A DNA stretch of 64,000 nt from Chryseobacterium herbae. Lineage in GTDB: Bacteria > Bacteroidota > Bacteroidia > Flavobacteriales > Weeksellaceae. The DNA is taken from the NCBI RefSeq assembly GCF_025154075.1, contig NZ_JAOAMU010000008.1:124001-188000 (forward strand), written 5' to 3'. This document shows, one piece after another, positions 17,833-27,582 of this stretch (positions are counted from its first letter, which is position 1; every line of letters starts with the position of its first letter). The translations under genes were made by a program, and so were the position numbers. The notes under the pieces are model-generated. The model made no database searches. It saw nothing but the letters and a program-made list of their open reading frames with translations, and was not told the origin of the DNA.

Positions 17833-18618
17833 TTATAAATCTTCTGCCTCAGCAAGAAGTTCTACAATATCTTTTACAACTACTTCTTCGTTTTTGTTAA
17901 AGTGCTTTACACCGTCTGTCATCATCGTATTACAGAACGGACATCCTGTAGCGATCACTTTTGGCTGGAAAGACAAAGCTTCTTCCGTTCTTTCAATATT
18001 GATGTCTTTGTTTCCTTTTTCAGGTTCTTTAAACATCTGTGCACCTCCTGCTCCACAACATAAACCGTTGGTTTTACAACGTTTCATTTCTACAAGCTCA
18101 GCGTCCAGTTTTTCAAGAAGAATTCTTGGAGCTTCATACTCATTGTTGGCTCTTCCCAGGTAGCACGGATCGTGGAAAGTGATCTTTTTTCCTTTAAAAG
18201 CTCCACCTTCGATCTTCAGCCTGCCTTCTTCCATTAAGGTTTTCAGGAACTGAGTATGGTGTACCACTTCATAATGTCCTCCCAGGCTCGGGTATTCATT
18301 TTTAAGGGTATTGAAACAGTGAGGGCATGCCGTAACGATCTTTTTCACTTCGTAAGCATTCAGGACCTCGATATTGGTAAGGGCCATCATCTGGAAAACA
18401 AATTCGTTTCCTGCTCTTTTTGCGGGATCTCCGGTACAGCTTTCTTCCTGTCCCAGAACGGCAAATTCAACTTCTATTTTATTTAATATCTTGCAAAATG
18501 CTTTCGTGATTTTTTTGGCGCGGTCGTCAAAACTTCCTGCACATCCCACCCAAAATAAAACTTCCGGGGATTTTCCTTCGGCAGCATATTCTGCCATTGT
18601 TTTTATATTGAAATCCAT
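17833..18618 (-). CDS. HdrB-like CCG-domain iron-sulfur protein
   Basis: A 261-residue protein with two cysteine-rich CCG domains. The second is complete: C152, C187-C188, C226-x2-C229, as in heterodisulfide reductase HdrB and glycolate oxidase GlcF. The first is degenerate: C26, S60-C61, C98-x2-C101, so one of the paired cysteines is Ser. Two such domains normally bind a non-cubane [4Fe-4S] site. It is 82 nt after the membrane HdrC-like gene and likely forms a complex with it, taking electrons to or from quinones. The thiol substrate is unknown. Confidence 0.87.
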   Translation of the reverse strand: MDFNIKTMAEYAAEGKSPEVLFWVGCAGSFDDRAKKITKAFCKILNKIEVEFAVLGQEESCTGDPAKRAGNEFVFQMMALTNIEVLNAYEVKKIVTACPHCFNTLKNEYPSLGGHYEVVHHTQFLKTLMEEGRLKIEGGAFKGKKITFHDPCYLGRANNEYEAPRILLEKLDAELVEMKRCKTNGLCCGAGGAQMFKEPEKGNKDINIERTEEALSFQPKVIATGCPFCNTMMTDGVKHFNKNEEVVVKDIVELLAEAEDL

Positions 18619-18635
18619 TTTTTCAAATTTACCAA

Positions 18636-18698
18636 TATGTCAATGTACCAGTTTACCAATGATTGCTACATTGCTACATTATTTTACATTGTTACATT
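18636..18698. repeat. short-word repeat array in the Fe-S operon gap
   Basis: The gap between the two Fe-S genes consists almost entirely of variants of TACATTG/TTACCAATG words repeated in both orientations. Confidence 0.55.
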
Positions 18699-18700
18699 AA

Positions 18701-20035
18701 TTAATCATTTGCCCAGTTCAAACGGTCTGCCTGGTTATACTGCCAAGGGGCAGCATTGTTTTCTACGTTCGTCATCATCAGATTCAGCTCCTGAGGGGCA
18801 GCGGACTGCTCCATCACAAGGAATCTTCTCATTTCGAAAATAATAGAAAGCGGATCCAGCAACACCGGACATGCTTCCGTACATGCATTACACGTTGTAC
18901 ACGCCCAAAGCTCTTCTTTGGTAATATAATCATTCAGAAGTTTCTTACCGTCGTCTTCGAATTTTCCGTTTTTGTCGATGTTTCTGCCTACTTCTTCCAG
19001 CCTGTCTCTTGTTTTCATCAGGATCAGTCTCGGAGAAAGTTTTTTCCCGGTGATATTGGCAGGACATACCGAAGTACATCTACCACACTCGGTACAGGAA
19101 TAGGCATTTAGCAGCTGTATCTGATTAAGGTCAAATACATCCTCTGCCCCAAATTTAGACGGAGCTTCTGCAGCATCTCCTTCAGCCGGTGCGGCGTAAG
19201 GGTCAGCATTAGGATCCATCATTAATTTAATTTCCTTGGTTACAGAATCAAGGTTATTGAATTTTCCTTTTTTATCAAGATTCGCAAACCAAGTGCTTGG
19301 GAACGCCAAAATGATATGAAGGTGTTTTGAGTAATAAAGATAATTCATGAAGAAAAGAATCCCCACAAAATGGAACCACCAGGCTCCTTTTTCAACAAAC
19401 ATCAGAAATCCGTTGTCAAAACTGAAAACCTCTAAAAATGGAACCAATGTCATTTCACTGATCGGAAAGCTTCCATGTTCCGCAAGAACACCTCTCATCT
19501 GCAGAACATAATCTGCAGAATTCATGCTAAAGAACGCGATCATTAGTGCAAATTCAATGATAAGAATCCAGTTGGCATCGTTTTTCGGCCATCCGAAAAG
19601 TTCTTTCATGGTCAGTCTCTTAACGCCATAAAAGTTTCTTCTGATGAAAAACACAACCACTCCGATTACCACAAGCAACGCCAGAATTTCTAAAGTCGCT
19701 GTAAAGAAATTGTAGAAACTGTGTCCGAGGATAGAAGATAAAAATCTGTGGGTTCCAAAGATTCCGTCAACGATAATTTCGATCAATTCAATATTGATAA
19801 TCACAAAACCTACGTAGACAAAAAGGTGAAGAATACCGGCTACAGGACGTTTTACCATTTTGCTTTGGCCCATCGCTACTCTGGCCATGGTTTCCCAGCG
19901 CTCAGATTTCCTGTCGCTTCTGTTGATTTCTCTTCCCAGCTTGATATTTCTGTAAATCTTTAGCAGGCTTTTTGCAAACAGCCCAAATCCAGCAACTAAT
20001 AAGATCAGAAAAATAATGTTATCGATGTACTGCAT
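18701..20035 (-). CDS. HdrC-like membrane iron-sulfur oxidoreductase
   Basis: A 444-residue protein. The N-terminal half has five or six membrane helices (heme-b/NarI-like layout, His residues in the helices) and the C-terminal half carries two [4Fe-4S] motifs, CTECGRCTSVCP and CTTCNACTEACP. It resembles the membrane-bound HdrE/HdrC-type or GlpC-like fusion, connecting quinones with the soluble HdrB-like partner encoded next. The MlaD gene precedes it by 7 nt, so all three may be on one transcript. The physiological donor or acceptor cannot be told. Confidence 0.87.
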   Translation of the reverse strand: MQYIDNIIFLILLVAGFGLFAKSLLKIYRNIKLGREINRSDRKSERWETMARVAMGQSKMVKRPVAGILHLFVYVGFVIINIELIEIIVDGIFGTHRFLSSILGHSFYNFFTATLEILALLVVIGVVVFFIRRNFYGVKRLTMKELFGWPKNDANWILIIEFALMIAFFSMNSADYVLQMRGVLAEHGSFPISEMTLVPFLEVFSFDNGFLMFVEKGAWWFHFVGILFFMNYLYYSKHLHIILAFPSTWFANLDKKGKFNNLDSVTKEIKLMMDPNADPYAAPAEGDAAEAPSKFGAEDVFDLNQIQLLNAYSCTECGRCTSVCPANITGKKLSPRLILMKTRDRLEEVGRNIDKNGKFEDDGKKLLNDYITKEELWACTTCNACTEACPVLLDPLSIIFEMRRFLVMEQSAAPQELNLMMTNVENNAAPWQYNQADRLNWAND

Positions 20036-20042
20036 AAGGTGA

Positions 20043-20993
20043 TTAGTCTTTATTGTTCTTACCGAAAACTGAGAAATTAATATATCTCTTAGGATTGGCT
20101 TTCATATCTTCAATTAATGAATTCAGGTTGGTGGAAGCAGAGTTCAGATTATTGTAAAGCTGTTCATCTTTCATTAGCTTACCTAAGCTTCCTTGTCCGT
20201 TATCAACTCCGGAAATGACCTGATTAAGTTTTCCAACGGTAGCGTCTAAATTTGCTATTGTTGAATTCAGTTTTTTAGTATCAATGCTTTCTGCAAGATT
20301 CCCGTATTTATCCAATGTTACTTTACCACTTTGCATGGTAATCGCTGCATCATCAAGTACTTTCTGAAGTTTAGGATCATTATGGCCTACAAGGGTATTT
20401 ACACTTCCTGCTGTAGTTTGCAAAGCACCTACCGTCTTATTAAGGTTGGAAAGTAACGCTTTGATCTCTGCTCTGTTCTGTGCATCTACCAATAGATTAG
20501 CATTAGCCATCAGAGAGTCTACACGATGTAAAACAGTTTGCAGCTGATCTTTCACCGGACCTACCTGAGAAGAAAGACTTCCCAAAGTTCCTAATTTGAA
20601 AGAACCCAAAAGCGTATCGCCGTCTTTTGCAGTCTGACCACCGTACATAAGGTTTACTCGCATCTCTTTTCCGGACATAAGACCCGGTTCAAAGATTTCA
20701 AGGGTTGAATTTTTCGAAAACTCGAACTTGTCATCCACCGTGATTTTCACAATAAAACTGATTTTTCCGTCTTTTGCCGTTTTAGGGATGATCTTGTCGA
20801 CCTGTCCTACTTTCAGACCATTGATGGAAACTGCAGACGACTGTGCAAGCCCTTCTACATTATCGTATTTTGCGTAAAATATATTATCGGTGGTAAAAAG
20901 GCTTCTGCCTTTCATGAATTGAAACAACACTACAAAACCTACAATAGCCAAAAGTGCGATCACACCAGCTTTTATTTCTTTACTGAACTTCAC
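20043..20993 (-). CDS. MlaD-family (MCE domain) protein
   Basis: A 316-residue protein with one N-terminal membrane helix (about 8-27) followed by an MCE domain (about 35-115, with the conserved GLAQSSAVSINGLKVGQV and GLMSGKEMRVNL segments) and a helical coiled-coil C-terminal part. MCE proteins form rings that bind lipids in the periplasm and feed ABC transporters such as MlaEF. The MlaE/MlaF pair in this window is 19 kb away, so the partners are encoded apart. It is 7 nt upstream of the Fe-S membrane protein gene. Confidence 0.9.
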   Translation of the reverse strand: MKFSKEIKAGVIALLAIVGFVVLFQFMKGRSLFTTDNIFYAKYDNVEGLAQSSAVSINGLKVGQVDKIIPKTAKDGKISFIVKITVDDKFEFSKNSTLEIFEPGLMSGKEMRVNLMYGGQTAKDGDTLLGSFKLGTLGSLSSQVGPVKDQLQTVLHRVDSLMANANLLVDAQNRAEIKALLSNLNKTVGALQTTAGSVNTLVGHNDPKLQKVLDDAAITMQSGKVTLDKYGNLAESIDTKKLNSTIANLDATVGKLNQVISGVDNGQGSLGKLMKDEQLYNNLNSASTNLNSLIEDMKANPKRYINFSVFGKNNKD

Positions 20994-21015
20994 TTGCTAA
21001 TTTTTTTCTAATGAG

Positions 21016-21023
21016 CAAATATA
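21016..21023 (-). promoter_or_regulatory. -7 promoter element for the MlaD gene
   Basis: TATATTTG on the minus strand, 22 nt before the ATG at 20993. Confidence 0.5.
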
Positions 21024-21071
21024 ACACATTTTAAATTAATCTTTTTCTTTATTGTTCTGCGTTAAATACAA

Positions 21072-21099
21072 AAAAGCGGCAGAAAATTCTGCCGCTTTT
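21072..21099 (-). terminator. terminator of the peptidylprolyl isomerase gene
   Basis: Strong stem AAAAGCGGCAGAA/TTCTGCCGCTTTT with a very short loop, T-rich 3' end on the minus strand, 22 nt past the stop. Confidence 0.85.
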
Positions 21100-21120
21100 A
21101 TATCTGTAAAAATAAATTTC

Positions 21121-23274
21121 TTACTGTTGTTGGTTTCCGATCTTATTCCAGATCTCGATTCTGTAATCTTCGATATCTGCATTATCCTGAAGACTCTTCA
21201 TCCAAGCCTGTCCGAACATTCCTGCATTTCTCTGGGTAATAGATTCTGTAAACTGCTTAAGGTCACCCGGCTGCTTGTTTACGGTTTCTGATTTTTTGAT
21301 CAAAACATAAACGCCTGTTCCGCCTTCGATAGGGTTAGAAAGTTTTCCTTTCGCCACACCGAAAGCTGCACCAGTAACTTTAGGTTCCATAGCACCTGCT
21401 ACTGAAGGGTTAAGCATATTAACCTGAGCGGCCTGTTTCGTAGAAGCAAATAATTTAGCGATCTGATCTAAGTTGGAAGCTTTAGCTCCTGCAATTTTAT
21501 CAGAGATCTGTTTTGCTGCTAATTTATTTTTAACAATCACTTCGATCTGGTCTCTTACTGATTCCGGATCTGCAAGACCTGCCTCCTGTTTTCCGTTAAG
21601 ATATACTACAATCTTATCTCCTGTACCTTCTACAGTAAATAATTCTGAATCTCCTTTTGTTCTTTTCTTATCAAAAGCCCAAGCTAAGATCTCTCCGTCT
21701 TTATCGGTACCAAGACCCTGAAGCTGTCCGTCAAATCTTTTGGCTGCTTTAGGATTGGAGAACTGGTAGTTTCCTTTTTTAGCAATATTCACGAAATCGT
21801 TGAAAGATTTCCCCTGAACCTGCTGAATGAATCTTCTTGCTTTTTTATCAGACTCTGCTTCTGTAGCGTCTGATGGCTTCACTTCTTTCACAAGGTTAGC
21901 TACTTTATAGCTCATAGACCCTGCTTTTTTATCTTCAATATTGATGATATGGTATCCGAACTGTGTTTCTACAACACCTGTAGCACCTTTAGGGTTATTC
22001 GCTAAGTAAGTAAGGAATTCCGGTACGAAAGGTGTTTCCGGAGTAGTCCATCCTAAGCTACCTGCCTGAGCTGCTGAACTTGGGTCGTTAGAAAGTTTTA
22101 AAAACTCTGTAAATTTAGCCGGAGTGGCTTTAACAATAGCTCCGATAGAGTCTGCCAATTTCTTAGCCTGCTCTTTGGATCTCGTTACCCCTTCTCCTGC
22201 CGGGCTTCCTTTGAAAGCGATCAGGATGTGTCTTGACAATGTAGAATCAGAAGTCTTTTTATCCAAAAGTTTTGAAATTACATAGAAGTTCTGCTCCTTG
22301 TATGGTCCGAAAGTCTGTCCTACTGCAGCCGTTGCAATCTGTCCCTGGATGCTCTGAGGCAACTGGTTCGGTTTTGCATACTGGTTGTTGAAAGGCATAT
22401 CAGAATTGGCCATTACAAACATAGAGTCGTTCTTCGTATTCTGGAAGTTTTCTGCTCCTCCGCTTGCGTCTGTACCCCCTGAGAATAGTTTATTGATCTC
22501 CTTCTGAGCTGCTGCATCATCTGCAGGGCTAGGTGTAGAAGGGAAATATACGATTCCAACATTTCTGCTAGGTTCTGCTTTAAACATTACAGGGTGTTGC
22601 TTGATGTAGTTTTCAAGGTCTGCCGTAGTAACGTTGATCTTCGTTTTCTGAAGATATGCTGCATAGTCGATCTTTACAAAATCGATGTCAGCTAACTGGT
22701 CTCTCTGCTTCATCAGCTCTTCAGCTTCTTTCTTGCCAGTAGTGATACCTGCTGAAATATTAGTAAACACCTGTCTTGCCATCAATCTGTATTCTACAGT
22801 TTTTCTGGTTTTCAACCACTGGTTGTATTGTTCAGGATTGGTGTTTTTTAATGTTTCAATTTCCTTTTTAAGCTCTTGAGTTTTAAAATTACCTTTCTCA
22901 TCAAAGAACTGCTGTTGCTGGGCAAACATCTGATCATACTGGATCTGATTCCAGAAATAATCATCAGTCATCTCAAAGCCCAATTTCTCAAACTGCTGCT
23001 TGATAAGTTTAGATTGTACAAGTAACTGCCAAGCCTGCTCTTCCAGTCCCGTTTTTGGACGGCTCTGTTGTTCAGCCTGCTGCTGCAGTACGAAAAGCTG
23101 ATCATTGAACTCTTCGCGGGTGACTTTCTCACCATTTACTTTTCCTAAAACATCAGGATTTTTTCCAAAAACCTTGTCGATGCTATCAGGGTTTACGAGA
23201 AACGCTAAAAGCGCCAATGCGATCACTCCCATCAAAAGCCAAGGCTTACTCCTAATCTGTCCTAAAATTGCCAT
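21121..23274 (-). CDS. SurA/PpiD-like peptidylprolyl isomerase
   Basis: A 717-residue membrane-anchored foldase. A single N-terminal helix (about 12-28) is followed by a SurA_N-type chaperone domain, a parvulin PPIC domain (about residues 340-460, with SRHILIAF and the GSLGWTTPETPFVPEF and FGYHIINIEDKK blocks) and a second degenerate parvulin-like part. It helps fold exported and outer membrane proteins in the periplasm. Length and layout match PpiD of Bacteroidota. It has its own terminator and stands alone. Confidence 0.92.
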   Translation of the reverse strand: MAILGQIRSKPWLLMGVIALALLAFLVNPDSIDKVFGKNPDVLGKVNGEKVTREEFNDQLFVLQQQAEQQSRPKTGLEEQAWQLLVQSKLIKQQFEKLGFEMTDDYFWNQIQYDQMFAQQQQFFDEKGNFKTQELKKEIETLKNTNPEQYNQWLKTRKTVEYRLMARQVFTNISAGITTGKKEAEELMKQRDQLADIDFVKIDYAAYLQKTKINVTTADLENYIKQHPVMFKAEPSRNVGIVYFPSTPSPADDAAAQKEINKLFSGGTDASGGAENFQNTKNDSMFVMANSDMPFNNQYAKPNQLPQSIQGQIATAAVGQTFGPYKEQNFYVISKLLDKKTSDSTLSRHILIAFKGSPAGEGVTRSKEQAKKLADSIGAIVKATPAKFTEFLKLSNDPSSAAQAGSLGWTTPETPFVPEFLTYLANNPKGATGVVETQFGYHIINIEDKKAGSMSYKVANLVKEVKPSDATEAESDKKARRFIQQVQGKSFNDFVNIAKKGNYQFSNPKAAKRFDGQLQGLGTDKDGEILAWAFDKKRTKGDSELFTVEGTGDKIVVYLNGKQEAGLADPESVRDQIEVIVKNKLAAKQISDKIAGAKASNLDQIAKLFASTKQAAQVNMLNPSVAGAMEPKVTGAAFGVAKGKLSNPIEGGTGVYVLIKKSETVNKQPGDLKQFTESITQRNAGMFGQAWMKSLQDNADIEDYRIEIWNKIGNQQQ

Positions 23275-23510
23275 TTTATATATTATAGTTTTTTATCAGT
23301 TTGCGAAAATACACATTTTTAAGAAATTAGAGAAGCAGAAGTCCTTTATTTTAATTTTTAAAATGAAAGATTATTGAAAAAAGGAAATTTTGACCATATT
23401 TTTCAGCAAAAAACAAATGGCATAGGTATTGTGCAATTTAGAGAACCGTAATACGCTGCACGTTTTCAGCGCATATTGTAAAATATCATTTTAACGATTT
23501 AAAACGAAGA

Positions 23511-23523
23511 TGACAATTTGTCA
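23511..23523 (+). promoter_or_regulatory. perfect palindrome before lon, possible operator
   Basis: TGACAATTTGTCA is a perfect 6-1-6 palindrome ending 11 bases before the lon ATG, within the likely 5' leader. It could be a repressor site; no regulator is known from this window. Confidence 0.35.
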
Positions 23524-23534
23524 TTTCATTAACT

Positions 23535-25940
23535 ATGACAGAATTTGAAGATATCAGTTTAGAGGAAATGATCAGCGATGGGTTTGACATTGTAGCCGAG
23601 GAGATCAATCTTTCAGACTTTTCGGAGACTGATAAGAATTCCGAACAGAGAATATTCCCTATACTTCCCGTAAGAAATATGGTCATGTTTCCAAACGTAG
23701 TAATTCCTATTACTGCAGGAAGAAAAACATCGATACAGCTGCTTGAAGAAGCACAGAAAAATGGTGATTTCATCGGGATCGTGAGCCAGAAAAACTCAGA
23801 TCTGGAGCAGCCTGCCGAGAAAGATATGTATCAGACCGGTACGCTTGCCAAGATTATTAAGATCATCAAATTGCCGGAAGGTAACATCACCGCAATCACT
23901 AAAGGTTTTCACAGATTTAAGATCAAAAAGATCGTGGAAAATCAGCCTTATTTTAAAGCAGAAATCACCAAATTAAAAGATTCAAAGCCGAAAAACAGGG
24001 AAGAATACGACGCTCTTCTTGAAAACATCAAAGATCTTGCATTAAAAATCATTGAACTGGATCCGAATATTCCGAATGCAGCCAATTTTGCGATCAAGAA
24101 TATCAACAATAATGATGATCTGCTTAATTTCATCTGCACCAATTCCAGCTTCCCTTCCATCGAAAAGCAAAGACTTCTTGAAGAAAAAAGCCTGATGGAA
24201 AGAGCCAACAAGTGCTACGAAATGATGCATGAAGATTTCAGAAAGCTGGAACTGAGAAATCAGATCCACCAGAAAACTTCAAAGGATCTTGATAAACAAC
24301 AAAGAGAATATTTCCTGAACCAACAGATCAGAACCATCCAGGATGAATTGGGAGGCGGTCCGGAAAGCGATGTAGAAGACCTGATCATTAAGGCAAGAAA
24401 AAAGAAATGGAACCAGGAAGTGGAAGATCATTTCCAGAAGGAGATCAACAGACTGCAACGTCAGAACCCTAATTCTCCGGATTATAACGTTCAGAGAAAT
24501 TATCTTGATTTCTTCACGGATCTTCCGTGGGAAACTTATACAAAGGACGTTTTCGATATAGCAAAAGCTGAAAAAACTTTAGATAAAGCGCACTTCGGAT
24601 TGGAAGATATTAAGAAAAGGATTCTGGAGCACATGGCTGTTCTGAAACTGAAGAACAATATGAAATCCCCTATCCTATTGCTAGTAGGGCCTCCGGGAGT
24701 CGGAAAAACGTCTCTAGGAAAATCTGTTGCTGATGCTTTAGGCAGAAAATATGTAAGATTATCTCTGGGTGGACTTCATGACGAAAGTGAGATCCGTGGA
24801 CACAGAAAAACATATATCGGAGCTATGGCGGGAAGAATTCTTCAATCTATCAAAAAATCAGGGACTTCCAACCCTGTAATCGTTCTTGATGAAATTGATA
24901 AAATTGCTCAGGGACTTCACGGTGACCCTAGTTCTGCGCTTTTAGAAGTTCTTGATCCTGAACAGAATAAAGCGTTCTATGATAATTTCTTAGAAATGGG
25001 CTATGACCTTTCCAAAGTGATGTTCATTGCTACAGCGAATTCGTTGTCTACGATACAGACTCCTCTTCTGGACAGAACTGAAATCATTCAGATCGCGGGA
25101 TATACAATGGAAGAGAAAACGGAAATCGCGAAAAGACATTTAATTAAAAAACAACAGGAGGAAAACGGTTTGGATGCGAAATCATTTAAGCTTGGAAATC
25201 CTGAACTTAAACATATAATCGAAGCGCACACTTCAGAAAGCGGTGTAAGAACATTAGAGAAAAGAATTGCTTCCATTGCAAGATGGGTGGCTCTTCAGAC
25301 TGCTCTGGTAAAAGAATACGATCCAAAAATCACTATTGAAAAAATAGATGAGATCCTTGGTGTACCGAGACCTAAAAGTCTTTCTGAAATCACAGGAGTA
25401 CCTGGTGTTGTAACCGGTTTAGCCTGGACAAGTGTAGGTGGAGACATTTTATACATCGAAAGTATTCTAAGCAACGGAAAAGGAAGTCTTACCATGACCG
25501 GAAACTTAGGAACCGTGATGAAAGAATCTGCAACGATTGCTCTGGAATATATCAAAGCAAGACATGATGATCTGGGAATTGCACAGGAAGATCTGGATAA
25601 GAAAAATATCCACGTTCACGTTCCGGAAGGGGCAACTCCTAAAGACGGACCATCTGCAGGTATCGCGATGCTAACATCTATGGTTTCTTCATTTAAGAAC
25701 AAGAAGGTGAAACCTCATCTTGCGATGACGGGAGAAATAACGTTAAGAGGAAAAGTACTTCCTGTAGGCGGAATCAAAGAAAAGCTTCTGGCTGCTACAA
25801 GAGCAGGTATCAAAGAGGTGATCCTTTGTGAAGCTAACAGAAAAGATGTGGAGGAGATCAAAAAAGATTATCTTAAAAACCTGACTGTTCATTACGTAAA
25901 CAGAATGGAAGATGTGATCGATTTTGCAATCGAAAAATAA
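23535..25940 (+). CDS. lon: ATP-dependent protease Lon
   Basis: An 801-residue Lon protease that degrades misfolded and regulatory proteins in the cytosol. An N-terminal LON substrate-binding domain (about 45-240) and a helical region lead to the AAA+ module, with Walker A GPPGVGKT at 385-392 and Walker B VIVLDEIDK, then the protease domain with catalytic S707 (in GPSAGIAM) and K750, spaced 43 apart as in E. coli Lon S679/K722. The acidic N-terminal extension before the LON domain is usual in this group. It has an unusually clean terminator and a palindrome just upstream. Confidence 0.97.
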   Translation: MTEFEDISLEEMISDGFDIVAEEINLSDFSETDKNSEQRIFPILPVRNMVMFPNVVIPITAGRKTSIQLLEEAQKNGDFIGIVSQKNSDLEQPAEKDMYQTGTLAKIIKIIKLPEGNITAITKGFHRFKIKKIVENQPYFKAEITKLKDSKPKNREEYDALLENIKDLALKIIELDPNIPNAANFAIKNINNNDDLLNFICTNSSFPSIEKQRLLEEKSLMERANKCYEMMHEDFRKLELRNQIHQKTSKDLDKQQREYFLNQQIRTIQDELGGGPESDVEDLIIKARKKKWNQEVEDHFQKEINRLQRQNPNSPDYNVQRNYLDFFTDLPWETYTKDVFDIAKAEKTLDKAHFGLEDIKKRILEHMAVLKLKNNMKSPILLLVGPPGVGKTSLGKSVADALGRKYVRLSLGGLHDESEIRGHRKTYIGAMAGRILQSIKKSGTSNPVIVLDEIDKIAQGLHGDPSSALLEVLDPEQNKAFYDNFLEMGYDLSKVMFIATANSLSTIQTPLLDRTEIIQIAGYTMEEKTEIAKRHLIKKQQEENGLDAKSFKLGNPELKHIIEAHTSESGVRTLEKRIASIARWVALQTALVKEYDPKITIEKIDEILGVPRPKSLSEITGVPGVVTGLAWTSVGGDILYIESILSNGKGSLTMTGNLGTVMKESATIALEYIKARHDDLGIAQEDLDKKNIHVHVPEGATPKDGPSAGIAMLTSMVSSFKNKKVKPHLAMTGEITLRGKVLPVGGIKEKLLAATRAGIKEVILCEANRKDVEEIKKDYLKNLTVHYVNRMEDVIDFAIEK

Positions 25941-25968
25941 TTCAGAACATATCAACTCTCAATAAGGA

Positions 25969-26006
25969 AACGCATCTCAGATTATGTCTGGGGTGCGTTT
26001 TTTTTT
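25969..26006 (+). terminator. terminator of lon
   Basis: 13-bp stem with two G-U pairs, arms 25969-25981 and 25987-25999, a 5-nt loop and a run of nine T. Confidence 0.9.
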
Positions 26007-26341
26007 AAAATCCAACCACAAAAGACACAAAAGTTTTTTAACACTTTAGTAAATTTAAGTTACGTACATAGCGCGTAGGAAGAGCACTTAAGTTTTATGA
26101 AAATCTAAGAGTTTCTTCGGCAAAACAAACATATCTGTGCAATCTGAGAAATTTGCGCGAGATTTTTAAAATCTACATAGGCCATTAATAATAAAAATCG
26201 TTGAAATTATTTTAAAGAAAATACATACCACACGGCTCTGTTCCTACATCATATCATTCAAAAAGAATTATGTTAATTAAACTAAAAGACCCTATTAATT
26301 AGTTGTGTTTTCTTATTTTTATCCGACAGATTTGAAAAATT
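26007..26341. other. gene-free gap between lon and the AI-2E family transporter
   Basis: 335 bp, no ORF of protein-like character on either strand and no RNA gene recognised. Phrases such as CACAAAAGACACAAAAG suggest the remains of a dispersed non-coding repeat, but no second full copy is in this window. The last 40 bases presumably hold the promoter of the next gene, without a clear consensus. Confidence 0.4.
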
Positions 26342-27454
26342 ATGAATTTCCTTAGACTCCCGTTTCTTGTTAAATTGACAATGGTTACCATTTCCATCAT
26401 TGGTCTTGGTTACCTTTTAGCACTCGGACAGAGCATTTTAGCGCCTTTCTTTCTGGCTTTTTTAATGGCTATGCTGTTTCTTCCAGCCGCGACTTTTATG
26501 GAGAGAAGGTTAAGATTTCCAAGATCCATCTCGACGATGACTTCGGTTTTTGTGATGCTCGCTATTTTAGCAGGGATTATTTATTTCTTCGGATCACAGC
26601 TTTCCGATTTCAGTAAAGATCTGCCGCATCTCAGGGAGCAGGTGACTACCGTTTTTAATAATCTGCAACATTGGATTTCAAAGACATTCAATGTAAAAAT
26701 TGATGAACAGCTTGATTACATTAATCAAGGATTGAATAAATTATTATCCTCTTCCGGAGTGATTCTTGGTTTCACGTTCGGGATATTTTCAAGTGGATTT
26801 GGTTTTATTGTATTTTTCACCCTGTTTTTTATCTTTATCTTAAACTACAGAAGAATTCTTAATAATTTCATTGTAACGGTTTTTAACGAAAAGCATAAAG
26901 CCAGCGTACAGGAAGTGGTGACCGAAATCCGGGTAATGACGAAGAAATATATTTTCGGGCTTTGTCTGCAGGTTTTGATCGTTTCTATTCTTTCTTCTAT
27001 TGTTCTTACCGTTTTAGGCGTAAAGTATGCGATTCTCCTTGCTGTTCTGACAGGGTTACTTAATGTTATTCCTTATCTCGGAATCTGTATCTCCCTATTA
27101 ATTTCATGTTTCATTGCCTTTGCAACCGGAACACCTTCCACATGTGTGTATGTTGCTATTGGATATATCGCCATTCACATTATTGACGGAAATATCGTTC
27201 TCCCATTTGTAGTGGGTTCAAAAGTAAAGATCAATGCCCTCTTTTCTTTTATAGGAATTATTTTAGGGGAACATCTTTGGGGAATTGCAGGCATGTTTCT
27301 ATGTATTCCGGCTATTGCCATCATTAAGATCATTTTTGAAAGAGTAGAAGGTTTAAAACCTTGGGGTAAACTGCTCGGTGAGGAAGAAAAGCCTAACAAA
27401 AAGAAGAAGAGCTACAAGATCTCTAAGAATATTACGCTGAAGGAAATGGACTGA
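26342..27454 (+). CDS. AI-2E family transporter (PerM-like)
   Basis: A 370-residue membrane protein with about eight helices, a central soluble part (about residues 85-150, after FGSQLSDFSKDLPHL) and the family segment HIIDGNIVLPFVVGSKVKINAL near residue 280. Members are linked to AI-2 export or to Na+/H+ exchange; no substrate can be named here. A basic tail (NKKKKSYKISK) ends the protein. It stands alone, followed by the long hairpin at 27464-27543. Confidence 0.9.
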   Translation: MNFLRLPFLVKLTMVTISIIGLGYLLALGQSILAPFFLAFLMAMLFLPAATFMERRLRFPRSISTMTSVFVMLAILAGIIYFFGSQLSDFSKDLPHLREQVTTVFNNLQHWISKTFNVKIDEQLDYINQGLNKLLSSSGVILGFTFGIFSSGFGFIVFFTLFFIFILNYRRILNNFIVTVFNEKHKASVQEVVTEIRVMTKKYIFGLCLQVLIVSILSSIVLTVLGVKYAILLAVLTGLLNVIPYLGICISLLISCFIAFATGTPSTCVYVAIGYIAIHIIDGNIVLPFVVGSKVKINALFSFIGIILGEHLWGIAGMFLCIPAIAIIKIIFERVEGLKPWGKLLGEEEKPNKKKKSYKISKNITLKEMD

Positions 27455-27463
27455 TCATAAATG

Positions 27464-27543
27464 ATAAGTAATGGGTAATGAGCAATAAGTAATGACTGCT
27501 ATTTGTTTCATTTATTACTAATTACTCATTGCTTATTACTTAT
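27464..27543. repeat. 32-bp imperfect inverted repeat made of short words
   Basis: Arms 27464-27495 and 27512-27543 pair over 32 positions with about six mismatches; both arms are built from repeats of AGTAAT/AGCAAT-type words. It lies between two convergent genes and may end transcription from both. Confidence 0.7.
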
Positions 27544-27575
27544 AAAAAAAGAGGGCTGCCTTAAAAAAGACAGCC
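27543..27575 (-). terminator. terminator of the double-glycine peptide gene
   Basis: 9-bp stem (27554-27562 with 27567-27575) with a G-U, a T-run on the minus-strand 3' side, 8 nt past the stop. Confidence 0.8.
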
Positions 27576-27582
27576 ATTATTT

